From Hyphomicrobium sp. (GTDB lineage: Bacteria; Pseudomonadota; Alphaproteobacteria; Rhizobiales; Hyphomicrobiaceae), in the NCBI RefSeq assembly GCF_019744875.1, contig NZ_JAIETU010000002.1, positions 434,001 through 498,000 of the forward strand: a stretch of 64,000 nt of DNA, read 5' to 3'. Below are positions 8,370 through 16,999 of the stretch, one piece after another. Numbering within the stretch: position 1 is the first letter of the stretch; every line of letters starts with the position of its first letter. Position numbers and translations under genes: made by a program. The notes under the pieces were generated by a model. It was not told the DNA's origin and made no database searches. It worked only from the letters and a program-made list of their open reading frames with translations.

Positions 8370-10199
8370 ATGGCTCCTCCCCTTATCCAGCTCACCGACA
8401 TCGCGCTGACCTTCGGCGGCACGAGCCTGCTCGACGGGGTGGATCTCTCCGTTGCCGCGGGCGAGCGCATCTGCCTCGTCGGCCGCAACGGGTCCGGCAA
8501 GTCGACGCTGCTCAAGATCGCCGCCGGGATCGTGGAACCGGATCGTGGCACGCGCTTCGTGCAGCCCGGCGCGCTGACGCGCTATCTGGCGCAGGAGCCG
8601 GATCTCTCCGCCTACGAAACCACGCTCGCCTACGTGGAGGCGGGGCTGGCCGCGAGCGACGACTCCTATCAGGCGCGCTACCTGCTGGAGCAGCTCGGCC
8701 TTTCGGGCGATGAAAATCCGTCCAACCTTTCGGGCGGTGAAGCGCGCCGCGTCGCGCTCGCCCACGTGCTGGCGGCCGATCCCGAAATCCTGCTGCTCGA
8801 CGAGCCGACCAACCATCTCGATCTGCCGGTGATCGAATGGCTCGAAGGGCACCTCGCGACCTCGCGCGCGGCGCTGGTGATCGTGAGCCACGACAGGCGC
8901 TTCCTCGAAAAGCTCTCGCGCACGACTGTGTGGCTCGACCGCGGGCAGGCGCGGCGCGTCGACCTGCCCTTCAGCAGCTTCGAGGACTGGCGCGACCAGC
9001 AGCTCGCCGAGGAAGAGACGCAGCAGCACAAGATCGACCGCAAGATCGTCGCCGAAAATCACTGGGTGCACGGCGGCGTCACGGGGCGGCGCAAGCGCAA
9101 CGTGCGGCGCATGCCGGAACTGGCGAAGCTGAGGCAGGCGCGCCGCGATTACCGCGCAGTGCAGGGGAAGGCGACGATCTCGGTTGCGGAATCCGAAAAC
9201 GTCTCCAGCACGCTCGTCGTGGAGGCCAAGGGCGTTTCGAAGTCGTTCGGCGACCGCACCGTCGTGCAGGATTTTTCGCTCCGGCTGATGCGCGGCGACC
9301 GCCTCGGCATCGTCGGGCCGAACGGATCGGGCAAGACGACGCTGGTGTCGCTTCTCACCGGCACGCTGCAACCGGACGCGGGGATCGTGCGCAGCGGCGC
9401 GAGCGTCGAGATGGCCTCGCTGGAGCAGGGGCGCGACAGCCTCGACCCCAACTGGACGCTCTCCGAGGCGCTGACGCGCGGGCGCGGCGACGTCGTGACG
9501 ATCGGCACCGAGAAGAAGCACGTCGTCGCCTACATGAAGGACTTCCTGTTCGCGTCCGAGCAGCGCCTGACGCCGATCGGCAAGCTGTCGGGCGGCGAGC
9601 GCGGGCGGCTGATGCTGGCGCGTGCGCTCGCCAAGCCCTCCAACCTGCTGGTGCTCGACGAGCCGACGAACGATCTCGACCTCGAAACGCTCGACGTGCT
9701 GGAAGACGTTCTGGCCGACTACAAGGGCACGGTGCTCTTGATCAGCCATGACCGCGATTTCCTCGACCGCGTCGTGACGAGCGTGATCGTGCCGGAAGGC
9801 GACGGCCGCTGGACCGAGTATGCGGGCGGCTACAAGGACATGCTCGCGCAGCGCGGGGCGGACCTCAAGGCGCGCCAGGCCCGCGAGAAGCAGCCGGTTG
9901 CCGCTGTTTCTGCGGACGTTGCGGATGAGAAGAACGCGCCCGCCGACAAGAGCGCTCAGCGTAAACGCATGTCCTTCAAGGACAAGCATGCGCTCGAAAC
10001 GCTGCCCGGCGAGATCGCGAAGCTCGAAGCCAAGCAGAAGGCGCTCTCGGCCATGCTGGACGAGCCCGACCTCTACACGCGCGACCGCAAGCGCTTTTCC
10101 GCTATCTCCGACGACTTGACCGAAGTGCAAGGCCAGCTCGCCAAGGCCGAGGAGCGGTGGCTCGAACTCGAAATGCTGCGTGACGAGATCGAGGGCTGA
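8370..10199 (+). CDS. uup: ABC-F ATPase, Uup type
   Basis: A 609-residue soluble protein with two ABC ATPase domains and no membrane segments. The first has Walker A GRNGSGKST (38-46), signature LSGGEARR and Walker B ILLLDEPTNHLD. The second has GPNGSGKTT, LSGGERGR and LLVLDEPTNDLD. An interdomain linker rich in Arg/Gln (about 205-275) and a C-terminal Lys/Glu-rich coiled coil (about 535-605) are typical of Uup. ABC-F proteins work at the ribosome, and Uup also binds branched DNA. The two His-switch regions are VSHDRRF and ISHDRDF. It is probably a single-gene unit. Confidence 0.93.
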   Translation: MAPPLIQLTDIALTFGGTSLLDGVDLSVAAGERICLVGRNGSGKSTLLKIAAGIVEPDRGTRFVQPGALTRYLAQEPDLSAYETTLAYVEAGLAASDDSYQARYLLEQLGLSGDENPSNLSGGEARRVALAHVLAADPEILLLDEPTNHLDLPVIEWLEGHLATSRAALVIVSHDRRFLEKLSRTTVWLDRGQARRVDLPFSSFEDWRDQQLAEEETQQHKIDRKIVAENHWVHGGVTGRRKRNVRRMPELAKLRQARRDYRAVQGKATISVAESENVSSTLVVEAKGVSKSFGDRTVVQDFSLRLMRGDRLGIVGPNGSGKTTLVSLLTGTLQPDAGIVRSGASVEMASLEQGRDSLDPNWTLSEALTRGRGDVVTIGTEKKHVVAYMKDFLFASEQRLTPIGKLSGGERGRLMLARALAKPSNLLVLDEPTNDLDLETLDVLEDVLADYKGTVLLISHDRDFLDRVVTSVIVPEGDGRWTEYAGGYKDMLAQRGADLKARQAREKQPVAAVSADVADEKNAPADKSAQRKRMSFKDKHALETLPGEIAKLEAKQKALSAMLDEPDLYTRDRKRFSAISDDLTEVQGQLAKAEERWLELEMLRDEIEG

Positions 10200-10234
10200 G
10201 GCCGCTTGCAGTCTTTGCCGCGAGGTCGCGGCCG

Positions 10235-11488
10235 CTAGGTCCTTGCGAGATACGCCAGCGCGCCGTTGGCGGCTGCGCGGCCGGTCGCGAAGCACGCCTG
10301 GAGAAGATAGCCGCCGGTCGGGGCTTCCCAATCCAACATTTCACCAGCGATGAACGTGCCCGGGCGGGCGCGCAGCATGAATGCGTCGTCGAGATCGTCG
10401 AACGTCACGCCGCCGGCCGTCGAGATTGCGCGTTCGATCGGAGCCAGCCCGGCTGCGGTGATGGGCAGCGCCTTCACGGCACGAGCGAGCGCATCAGGCG
10501 CGAGAGACGCAAGCGGCGTTCCACCAGCGTGCGCCTGCTCCTGCAGCAGCCCGATGGCGACAGGGTCGAGGTTCAGTGCCTTGCGCAGATACGTCGCGAG
10601 CGACTGCTTTCCACGCGGCTTGGCGAGCTTCGCTGCGATCTCGTCTGCCGTGAGGTCCGGGCGCAGGTCGATGGCGAGCGTCGCTTCCCCTCGATGTTGC
10701 AGCGCGTCGCGGATCGGCGCCGACAGCGCGTAGACGGCGCCGCCTTCAAGCCCATCGGCCGTGATCATGGCTTCGCCGCGCGAGGTCTCGTCAGCGAGGG
10801 ACAGAGCGATCCGCTTGAGAGGCGTGCCTGCGAAGCGCGCGCTGAAGATTTCGGACCAGGCGATGCGCACCCCGCAGTTCGCAGGCGCGAGCGGCGCCAC
10901 CTTGACGCCCGCTTCACACAGAACCGGCGCCCATGATCCGTCCGACCCGAGACGCGGCCAGCTCGCTCCACCCAGCGCCAGCACCGTGCAGCTCGGCTCG
11001 ACCAGCAACCGGCAGCCGGGCGTTTCGAAGACCAAAGCCTCCCCGTCCCAACCGAGCCAGCGGTGGTTCGTCTTGATCTCGACGCCGAGGCCGGCAAGGC
11101 GCGCGAGCCAGGCGCGCAGCAGCGGCGAGGTCTTCATCGCGCGCGGGAACACGCGGCCGCTCGAGCCGACAAATGTTTCCTGGCCCAGCCCCTCGCACCA
11201 CGCGCGCAGGCTATCGGGCGGGAACGCGTCGATGGCCTCGCGTAACCGAGGCGCGGCTCCCCGGTAGCGCGTCATGAAGCGCTCCGTGGCCTCGCTGTGG
11301 GTGAGGTTCAGGCCGCCGCGGCCGGCCAGCAGCAGCTTGCGCCCGACGCGTGGCATGCGGTCGTACACGACCACGCGATGCCCTGCCGCGGCGAGCGTTT
11401 CAGCCGCGATCAGGCCGGATGGTCCGGCGCCGACGACGGCGACATGTTTTTCTGTTGGCTGCACTGCACCCTGAGCACTTGCGAGCAT
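10235..11488 (-). CDS. HI0933-like FAD-dependent oxidoreductase
   Basis: A 417-residue flavoprotein. A Rossmann dinucleotide motif VAVVGAGPSGLIAAE is near the N-terminus, followed by VYDRMPRVGRKLLLAGRGGLN, which is diagnostic of the HI0933/BaiN group (TIGR03862 subgroup). A C-terminal GTFIAGEMLDWEAPTGGYLL segment is the usual FAD-closing motif. Substrate is unknown; relatives reduce bile-acid or other C=C bonds, but that should not be assumed here. The frame stays open upstream to a GTG at 11512; I prefer the ATG at 11488 although no good ribosome site marks either. It converges on uup with a 35-bp gap. Confidence 0.87.
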   Translation of the reverse strand: MLASAQGAVQPTEKHVAVVGAGPSGLIAAETLAAAGHRVVVYDRMPRVGRKLLLAGRGGLNLTHSEATERFMTRYRGAAPRLREAIDAFPPDSLRAWCEGLGQETFVGSSGRVFPRAMKTSPLLRAWLARLAGLGVEIKTNHRWLGWDGEALVFETPGCRLLVEPSCTVLALGGASWPRLGSDGSWAPVLCEAGVKVAPLAPANCGVRIAWSEIFSARFAGTPLKRIALSLADETSRGEAMITADGLEGGAVYALSAPIRDALQHRGEATLAIDLRPDLTADEIAAKLAKPRGKQSLATYLRKALNLDPVAIGLLQEQAHAGGTPLASLAPDALARAVKALPITAAGLAPIERAISTAGGVTFDDLDDAFMLRARPGTFIAGEMLDWEAPTGGYLLQACFATGRAAANGALAYLART

Positions 11489-11658
11489 AACTGCGAGGTG
11501 CCCGCTTAGCACCTGTCAACGCAAAGAACAATTGAGGTTGGGGTTTCAGATAGTGCGGGCGCGGCCGGTCGTTTATTCTGGAGTCGCACTCTGGACGGGG
11601 GCCCAGATCAGGTCCGCGTCGTTTGAAGCCAAGCCATTTGAAGCCAATGGAGATCGCC

Positions 11659-11895
11659 ATGACAAGAACACTTGCCGGCCTCGCGGGCGTTGTGTGCCTG
11701 GGAGCTCTCACGACCTTTGCGCAGGCAGCGCCCCTGGGCGGCAGCGCGCCGACGAATTCCACGGCCGCAACGTCGAACGTGATCCAGACCCATGGCTGGC
11801 ACCTGAGCTGCCAACGGGACCGCAGAGGCTGGCACAGGTCACATGTGTGGGGCCGCGAGAGGTGCGTGCCGAAGCGCTACCGGTGGAAGTGGTGA
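11659..11895 (+). CDS. Small exported Trp/Arg-rich protein
   Basis: A 78-residue protein with a clear signal peptide (residues 1-23, likely cut after AQA). The mature part is about 55 residues, rich in Trp, His and Arg, with two cysteines (LSCQRD and RERCVPK) that could form one disulfide. It resembles small exported proteins annotated as hypothetical across rhizobia. The ATG at 11659 has GGAG at 11649-11652. A strong terminator at 11957-11995 follows, so it is a monocistronic unit. Role is unknown. Confidence 0.72.
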   Translation: MTRTLAGLAGVVCLGALTTFAQAAPLGGSAPTNSTAATSNVIQTHGWHLSCQRDRRGWHRSHVWGRERCVPKRYRWKW

Positions 11896-11956
11896 TCGCG
11901 ACATTTGACCTGAACCCGGCCACCCCGGCCGGATAGGGTTTGTTCTCATCGTCGTT

Positions 11957-11995
11957 CGGCCCGGATTTCGAACAGAAATTCGGGCCGTTCCTTTT
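11957..11995 (+). terminator. Rho-independent terminator
   Basis: A 13-bp stem (CGGCCCGGATTTC with GAAATTCGGGCCG, one G-T pair) with a 5-base loop is followed by TTCCTTTTT. It ends the transcript of the small exported protein. Confidence 0.88.
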
Positions 11996-12134
11996 TCGGA
12001 CGCACCGCTGCAAGCGGCGGCACTTTGCGGTAGGCGCGGCGCTTATCGGGATTTCCGGATAACCTCCCGCGCGTGCCTGTTGGGTATGCGGATCATCGGC
12101 TAGGGTGGCGCACTGTCATCCTGAGGATCGCGCC

Positions 12135-12542
12135 ATGCGCCTGACTGTTGCTGCCACCCTGCTTGCCCTCTGCGTCGCCTCTCTTCCGGCGCACGCGGAC
12201 GACCCCATCGACTGCGCCGACCAGAAGACGACGGTGGACATGAACTTCTGCGCCGACGAAGATTTCAAGGCGGCGGATGCCAAGCTCAACGCGGCCTACA
12301 AGAAGGTGCTCGCGCAGATCGCCGAAAGCGATCTCGAAAAGCCCTACGACCGGGCAAGTTGGGAAAAGGCTATGCGCGAAAGCCAGCGGGCGTGGGTGGC
12401 GTTTCGCGATGCGGACTGCAAGGGCGCGGTGCCGATGGAGTGGTCGGGCGGCACGGGTACGTCTTCCGCGGTTCTCGGATGCATGACGGCTCTGACGAAC
12501 GAGCGCACGAAAGACCTCGGCGAGCGCTACAATCTCGAGTGA
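12135..12542 (+). CDS. LprI/DUF1311-family exported protein
   Basis: A 135-residue protein with a signal peptide (1-20, cut after AHA). The mature domain matches DUF1311 (lysozyme inhibitor LprI family): DCADQKTTVDMNFCADE at the N-terminus, a helix with ADAKLNAAYKKVL, and RAWVAFRDADC followed by GCMTALTNERTKDL. Four cysteines probably form two disulfides. Some members inhibit lysozyme; most are untested. GAGGA at 12123-12127 supports the ATG at 12135. Confidence 0.87.
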   Translation: MRLTVAATLLALCVASLPAHADDPIDCADQKTTVDMNFCADEDFKAADAKLNAAYKKVLAQIAESDLEKPYDRASWEKAMRESQRAWVAFRDADCKGAVPMEWSGGTGTSSAVLGCMTALTNERTKDLGERYNLE

Positions 12543-12614
12543 TCTCCCTGACGCGCGAACGCCGCCTCATCCTTTCAGATGACGCGGCGTCCGGTTGTCG
12601 GTTGAGGCTTCGGC

Positions 12615-13754
12615 CTACGTTCCGAGGCTGGCCAGTCCATCGGCTGCGATCTTTTCATCGGGCGCGACTTCGAGCGCTTTCTGGAAATCGCGGCGCGCTT
12701 CCTCCGTATTGCCGAGCTTGGCCTGCGCCTGGCCGCGCAGCGCGTGGGCGTACCCCAGCTCCGCCGCCGCCGGGCCGAGGGCGATGGCCCGCGAGCAATC
12801 GTCGATTGCCTCCTGGTGGTGGCCCTTGTGGATCTGGATTTCGGCGCGGTTGATGTAGGCGACCATGTATGACGCATCGAGGGCGATGGCCGCCGTGTTG
12901 TCGGCATAGGCTCCGTCGATGTCGCCAAGCTGGGCGCGGGCAATCGCCCGGATCATGTAGGCCTGCTTGAAGGTGCGGTCGAGAGCGATGGCGCGCCCCG
13001 TTTCCTCAAGCGCCTTCTGCCACTCCTGGCGCCGCCAATGCAGAACGCCCAAGTTGTGGTGAGCAAGGACGTTATCGGGATCGATCGCGAGCGCCTTTTG
13101 ATAGCGGACCATGGCCGTGTCGAGATCGCCCTGGTCGGCCAGGATGACGCCCGCATTGACGTAGCTGCCTGCGTGGTTGGGATCGACCTCGACGGCCTTG
13201 GCATAAGCGGCAAGTGCGCCGGCGGTGTCGCCGCCGAGGCCTTTCAAGACGCCGAGATTGTAGTGGTTCTGCGGATCGCGCGGGGCGACCTCCAGCGCGC
13301 GCACGGCCTGGACCATCGCGCCTTCCATGTTGCCTTGCAGGGAGTAGACGAAGGCACGGTTCTGGTAGACGAGGCCGAGGTTCGGATCGAGCTTTTCGGC
13401 CGCATCGAGATCGGCCATGGCGAGCGTCAGCTCGTTCATGCGCGCGTAGGTGTGGCCGCGGTTCGAGTAAGCGATCGCGTGTTTCGGATCGGCTTTGATG
13501 GCCGCCGTATAATCGGAGAGCGCTGCGTCGAGCTCGTTGGCGTCGTCGTGCGCGAGGCCGCGCTGCAGGTATGCGATGGAGAGGTTTTTGCCGCTGAGGC
13601 CGGTGCCATCGATGAGCGCCGTGCATCCGGCGATTTTCGACGCGGACGTACCCTGCGTGCAGGGCGAGAAGTCCGGTCCACCGAAAAGCGCATTGAGGCC
13701 GAGGTAGATTGCGCCGAGCGCGAGTGGAATGCGGGCGTGCTGATATAGCGGCAT
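12615..13754 (-). CDS. TPR-repeat protein
   Basis: A 379-residue protein made almost entirely of tetratricopeptide repeats (about nine, from residue 60 to 375) with the usual spacing, for example AYSNRGHTYARMNEL, HYNLGVLKGLGGD and AHHNLGVLHWRRQEW. An N-terminal hydrophobic segment (9-25) is either a signal peptide or an anchor, and two cysteines (PCTQG and AGCTALID) follow it. TPR arrays bind proteins. AGGAG lies before the ATG. It has the same general plan as the C-terminal half of the cyclase-like protein at 24-25.5 kb, including a similar Cys-containing DSG/DGTG segment. Confidence 0.85.
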   Translation of the reverse strand: MPLYQHARIPLALGAIYLGLNALFGGPDFSPCTQGTSASKIAGCTALIDGTGLSGKNLSIAYLQRGLAHDDANELDAALSDYTAAIKADPKHAIAYSNRGHTYARMNELTLAMADLDAAEKLDPNLGLVYQNRAFVYSLQGNMEGAMVQAVRALEVAPRDPQNHYNLGVLKGLGGDTAGALAAYAKAVEVDPNHAGSYVNAGVILADQGDLDTAMVRYQKALAIDPDNVLAHHNLGVLHWRRQEWQKALEETGRAIALDRTFKQAYMIRAIARAQLGDIDGAYADNTAAIALDASYMVAYINRAEIQIHKGHHQEAIDDCSRAIALGPAAAELGYAHALRGQAQAKLGNTEEARRDFQKALEVAPDEKIAADGLASLGT

Positions 13755-13934
13755 GTGGCTGCTCCTGCCTGAACCCTTGCGCCGGTCGAAGAAGGGAGGA
13801 TGGCGCTGACGGCGGGGACATTACGGCCGTGTTTCGGGAGAAACAGTTCCGCGAGGAACACGGATGGTCCGGCCTGTCTCTATGCGAGCGCCGCGCACGC
13901 GCATTTCAGTGGCGTTGGCCCGCGCTCTTACTCA

Positions 13935-14058
13935 GTAGGCTCCACCCTGCTCTTCACTTCGTGGGCTCCGCCCACTGTCTTTTGCCTAGTGGGCTCCGCC
14001 CTGCTTTCTTACTTTGTGGGCTCCGCCCTGCTCTCTTACTTGGTGGGCTCCGCCCACC
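13935..14058. repeat. 27-bp tandem array with core GTGGGCTCCGCCC
   Basis: Five imperfect units begin at 13935, 13961, 13989, 14016 and 14043 with spacing of 26-28 bp. Each begins with GTGGGCTCCGCCC or a close variant. In two full units the core is the perfect inverted repeat GTGGGC-TCC-GCCCAC. On the minus strand the last unit encodes the C-terminus and stop of the gene at 14036-14257; the others repeat that coding end, including a stop codon. Confidence 0.85.
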
Positions 14059-14257
14059 GTGCCCGAAATCGCATCGCGTCCTCAATCACCTCGAATTCAA
14101 AGATGACGTTGAACACGCTGTCGGCTTCGATGCGGACCGCGCCCTTGCATTCGCGCGCGATCCAGTCGCGCAACTCTTGTGTCGGTTCGGGCGCGCCGGA
14201 TTTGGCGAACTCGATGGCGTCGCTGTCGTCGGTCAGGACAACGATGCGCGAGATCAT
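14036..14257 (-). CDS. Small protein of unknown function
   Basis: A 73-residue soluble protein beginning MISRIVVLTDDSD with an alternating beta pattern and a helix (PTQELRDWIARECKG), ending in WAEPTK. No family is recognised. A GAGGA sequence that overlaps the stop codon of the small membrane ORF just upstream supports the ATG at 14257, and the two probably form one transcript. The C-terminal codons lie inside the tandem array at 13935-14058, so the 3' end may have been shaped by repeat expansion. Confidence 0.6.
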   Translation of the reverse strand: MISRIVVLTDDSDAIEFAKSGAPEPTQELRDWIARECKGAVRIEADSVFNVIFEFEVIEDAMRFRARWAEPTK

Positions 14258-14273
14258 GGCCCGTGTGCGATCC

Positions 14274-14366
14274 TCATCTGCGGAAGTAGAGCGCGACCAG
14301 CCCCGCAATCACGACTGCACCCAGCGCGTAAGCCCCGACGACATACCAGATCGGATCGATTGCCAT
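14274..14366 (-). CDS. 30-residue single-span membrane protein
   Basis: A short ORF encoding 30 residues: MAIDPIWYVV, then a hydrophobic helix (YALGAVVIAGLVALYF), and a terminal Arg-Arg that would sit in the cytoplasm. AAGGAA lies 9 bases before the ATG. The stop codon is 17 bp before the next start, and its codons overlap that gene's ribosome site, so translational coupling is plausible. The shape is like CcmD or small respiratory subunits, but nothing in the context confirms either. Confidence 0.5.
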   Translation of the reverse strand: MAIDPIWYVVGAYALGAVVIAGLVALYFRR

Positions 14367-14636
14367 AGATGTCGGTTCCTTGCCTGCAGCCGCACGCGGA
14401 CCGTGCGCGGTCTGATGGTAGTGCCAAAACGGCCAACGGCAAACGGGCGAATGCGGAGTGAGCCGGCAATGGCGGCAGGATCGTTGTGCTGCACCGCACA
14501 GGAACGCTGAAAAGAAAACGCCGCACTCTTCCATCGCCCGAGCAATGGAGGAGTACGACGGAACCGCGAGATCGGCTTGCAGCGCTATCGGCGGCGCGGC
14601 GCGAGCACGGCCGCACCCGGAGCGCGTGGCCGGGCT

Positions 14637-14924
14637 TTAGTACTTGCAGGCGTAGTAGCGATCGAGGAATGCCGGGTTGCCGGTACGCTGATAGCGATAC
14701 TTCCACTTCTTGCAGTCCGAACGCCGGGCGGCGTCGATTGCGACCACAGTCGCGACCGCGGCGGCAGCGCCGACGCCGTACTTGTATTTGTTGTGGTGAT
14801 GATGCTTGCCGTAATACTTCGGCCCGTAATACTTCGACTTGTGAGCTTGCGCGACGTTGGCCATGCCCGCGAGCGCGCTGGCGGCGACAAGGCTGGCGAC
14901 AAGCGCAGTCTTCATGATCTTCAT
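14637..14924 (-). CDS. Small exported Tyr/His/Lys-rich protein
   Basis: A 95-residue protein with a signal peptide (cut after AQA near 27). The mature part has repeated K-Y-Y-G units and four consecutive histidines (residues 41-44), then a hydrophobic Ala/Val stretch and a C-terminal part with cysteines in DCKKWKY and YACKY. AGGAG lies 8 bases before the ATG. Metal binding is possible from the His run, but this is inference. No family function is known to me. Confidence 0.7.
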   Translation of the reverse strand: MKIMKTALVASLVAASALAGMANVAQAHKSKYYGPKYYGKHHHHNKYKYGVGAAAAVATVVAIDAARRSDCKKWKYRYQRTGNPAFLDRYYACKY

Positions 14925-15118
14925 TCTGACGTCTCCTGTATGGGGGTTCCGGGCTGGGCGGTGCGGTCCGCTTCTTGTTGCCGGCCTGGACGCACTCTTC
15001 CACGCGGGGTCTAAAATGCCCTTACGGAGACGCTGACAATTGCGCCGATCGGGCCGGTATTTATCGTCAGATCAGAGATGTTTTTCGCCGACGGACCCAT
15101 GCGTTGCAGGCATGCGCC

Positions 15119-15946
15119 TCAGCGTTTCGCCAAGTGCTCGAGGTAGGCGACCAGCGCGTCGAGCTCGCCATCCGGTATCTGCTCGGCCGTGAAGCCGGGC
15201 ATCTGCTGCTTCGGCCAGGTGCGCACGCCTTTCGGATCGCGCACGATGGCGCGGATGCCGGCCGCCGTCATGTACTCCGCGACGTTCATCGGCTGGCCGA
15301 GATCGGGGCCGATCTCTCCCTCGCCCGCCCCCTTCAAGCGGTGGCACGGCATGCAGTTCGTGATGAAGCTCTGCTGGCCCCGGCGCTCGGGCGCATCCTG
15401 GGACAGCGCTTCCGCGACGGCCAGTTGCGGCCAGCGCTGCAGAGGGTGGGCGACCGCCGTCAAGACTGCGAGCGCGAACGGCCATTGCTCGCTGCCAACG
15501 CTCGAGCGTTCCGGATGCTCCCACACCAGGTAGAACGGCCCGGCGCTGTGGCTCTGGCCTTTGATGCTGGGCCAGGGCGCGCTCGGATCTTCAACGGCGA
15601 TCCAGGGCACGGAGCCGCCCTCGGCGGCCTTCCTGATGAGAGCCGCCGGGATCTGCGATACAAACCCGTCGCTCGCGCGCGCTTCGATGGTGTCCGCATC
15701 GCGCAGCGCGGCGTCGCCGATGACGGCCAGCATCGGCACCGCCCGGTAGGTCATCGCGCGCTTGTAGGACAGGTCGTTCGGGATCGAAATCGTGGCCGCA
15801 TCCGGCCGGGCGAGCAGCTCTTCGGCCGTGACGCGGCGGGGCTCGCCACCAAACGACAGCGTCAGGACGCGCTCGGCGGCGCTGGCGGGCACCGCGCCGA
15901 GTATGACGGCGGCCAGCAGGAAAATTCGTCCGAGCCCCAGTCTCAT
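15119..15946 (-). CDS. Exported c-type cytochrome with N-terminal extra domain
   Basis: A 275-residue protein with a signal peptide (1-24, cut after ASA). The first 150 residues form a beta-rich domain (LTLSFGGEPRRVTAEELLARP; YRAVPMLAVIGD) resembling the molybdopterin-oxidoreductase-like lead domain seen in some cytochromes. A C-terminal cytochrome c domain carries one haem site, CMPCH, and a downstream Met in QQMPGF as the likely sixth ligand. It acts in the periplasm as an electron carrier; the partner is unknown. The ATG at 15946 has GGAG nine bases upstream. Haem attachment would rely on the ccm genes at 59-63 kb. Confidence 0.82.
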   Translation of the reverse strand: MRLGLGRIFLLAAVILGAVPASAAERVLTLSFGGEPRRVTAEELLARPDAATISIPNDLSYKRAMTYRAVPMLAVIGDAALRDADTIEARASDGFVSQIPAALIRKAAEGGSVPWIAVEDPSAPWPSIKGQSHSAGPFYLVWEHPERSSVGSEQWPFALAVLTAVAHPLQRWPQLAVAEALSQDAPERRGQQSFITNCMPCHRLKGAGEGEIGPDLGQPMNVAEYMTAAGIRAIVRDPKGVRTWPKQQMPGFTAEQIPDGELDALVAYLEHLAKR

Positions 15947-16052
15947 TCGCGTCCACTCCCCGGCAAGCGCCACCGCAAACGATTTTAGCGCCGTTTGCGG
16001 AACAATGCTTGCCAATGATGACGCTTCGGCGCGCTCGCGGCGTTCCTGCCCC

Positions 16053-16775
16053 TCAGCGCGCGACGATCACGTAGCTGCCCGTGATCTTGTCGTGGAGCGC
16101 CTGCTTGCGCTTCGTCCAACCGGCCATCATGAAGCCCAGCAACGCAGGGACGGCCGAGAGGATCTTCAGCAGGTTGCGGCCGGCGGCGGCAGCCAGCGTC
16201 AGGCGCTGGCCCTTTGCGTCCGCGACCTTGAGGCCCAACAGGCGCTTGCCGAGCGATCCCTGGTGGAGGCCCGCGTCGGCCAGAATCCAATAGAGCATGA
16301 GCACCACAAACGCGATCGCATCGACGTCGGCCGTCTCGATCTCCTCGCCCGTGACGGGATCGAGCTGCTGGCGTGTGTAGGTGCGGAACTTGGTGGTGTA
16401 GTACGCGCCCTCCGTCTCGCGCCCCGAGCCTTCGATGCGGTAGCGGTAGACCCAACGGCCGAGCACCGTCTTCTCGATGGTCTTGTCCGTCGTCGTGAGC
16501 GTGGCGCCATCGCCCGCGGGCGTCGCCGTGCTCTTGTCTTCGATGACTTTCTCCACGGTGCCGATGCCGAACGGCGTGTTCAGCGTGATCATCTTCCCGA
16601 CATCGGGCACCGCCAGCGCGAGCAGCAGAAACAGAACCGAGACGACCGTTCCGACGACGCAGGCGTCGATCAGGAGCGCCAGCGCGCGCTTCCAGAACCC
16701 GGCGTCGCGCGGCGCGCGCTCGGTGGGCGCCCCATCCGCCTGCTCCTCAATCGCCTGCCCCTCGATGTTCACCAT
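16053..16775 (-). CDS. RDD-family membrane protein
   Basis: A 240-residue protein with the RDD signature: FWKRALALLIDACVV opens the first membrane helix (about 27-57), and later helices at about 150-170 (FVVLMLYWILADAG) and 200-220 carry GSLGKRLLGLKV. Compared with minimal RDD proteins there is an extra polar insert of about 80 residues between the first two helices (LGRWVYRYRIEG and neighbours). Function is generally unknown; some relatives affect ion exchange. GTGGAG precedes the ATG at 16775. Confidence 0.85.
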   Translation of the reverse strand: MVNIEGQAIEEQADGAPTERAPRDAGFWKRALALLIDACVVGTVVSVLFLLLALAVPDVGKMITLNTPFGIGTVEKVIEDKSTATPAGDGATLTTTDKTIEKTVLGRWVYRYRIEGSGRETEGAYYTTKFRTYTRQQLDPVTGEEIETADVDAIAFVVLMLYWILADAGLHQGSLGKRLLGLKVADAKGQRLTLAAAAGRNLLKILSAVPALLGFMMAGWTKRKQALHDKITGSYVIVAR

Positions 16776-16999
16776 GATGTGCTCCACTCGCGTTTGGGTG
16801 GCATGCTGCCTGCCGCCTGCGTTCAGCTCCAGGGTGCGCGTTTTCCGGCGGCGCGGATGTGCCGAGGGAGACAGACGGTGGCGGCGGGATTTATCACGCA
16901 TGTCTGTCGGGAACGGGCTGCGCCGTACGTCTTTAAGCTAGACGGCGGCCACGTGCCGGACAATCGCGCGGGCCGCCGGCCAGCCAAGGGAGAGATTTG

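Noticed and set aside
8355-10331. Long minus-strand frame over uup
   Set aside because: Antisense to both ABC domains; its product is Arg/Asp/His-rich and shows no motif.
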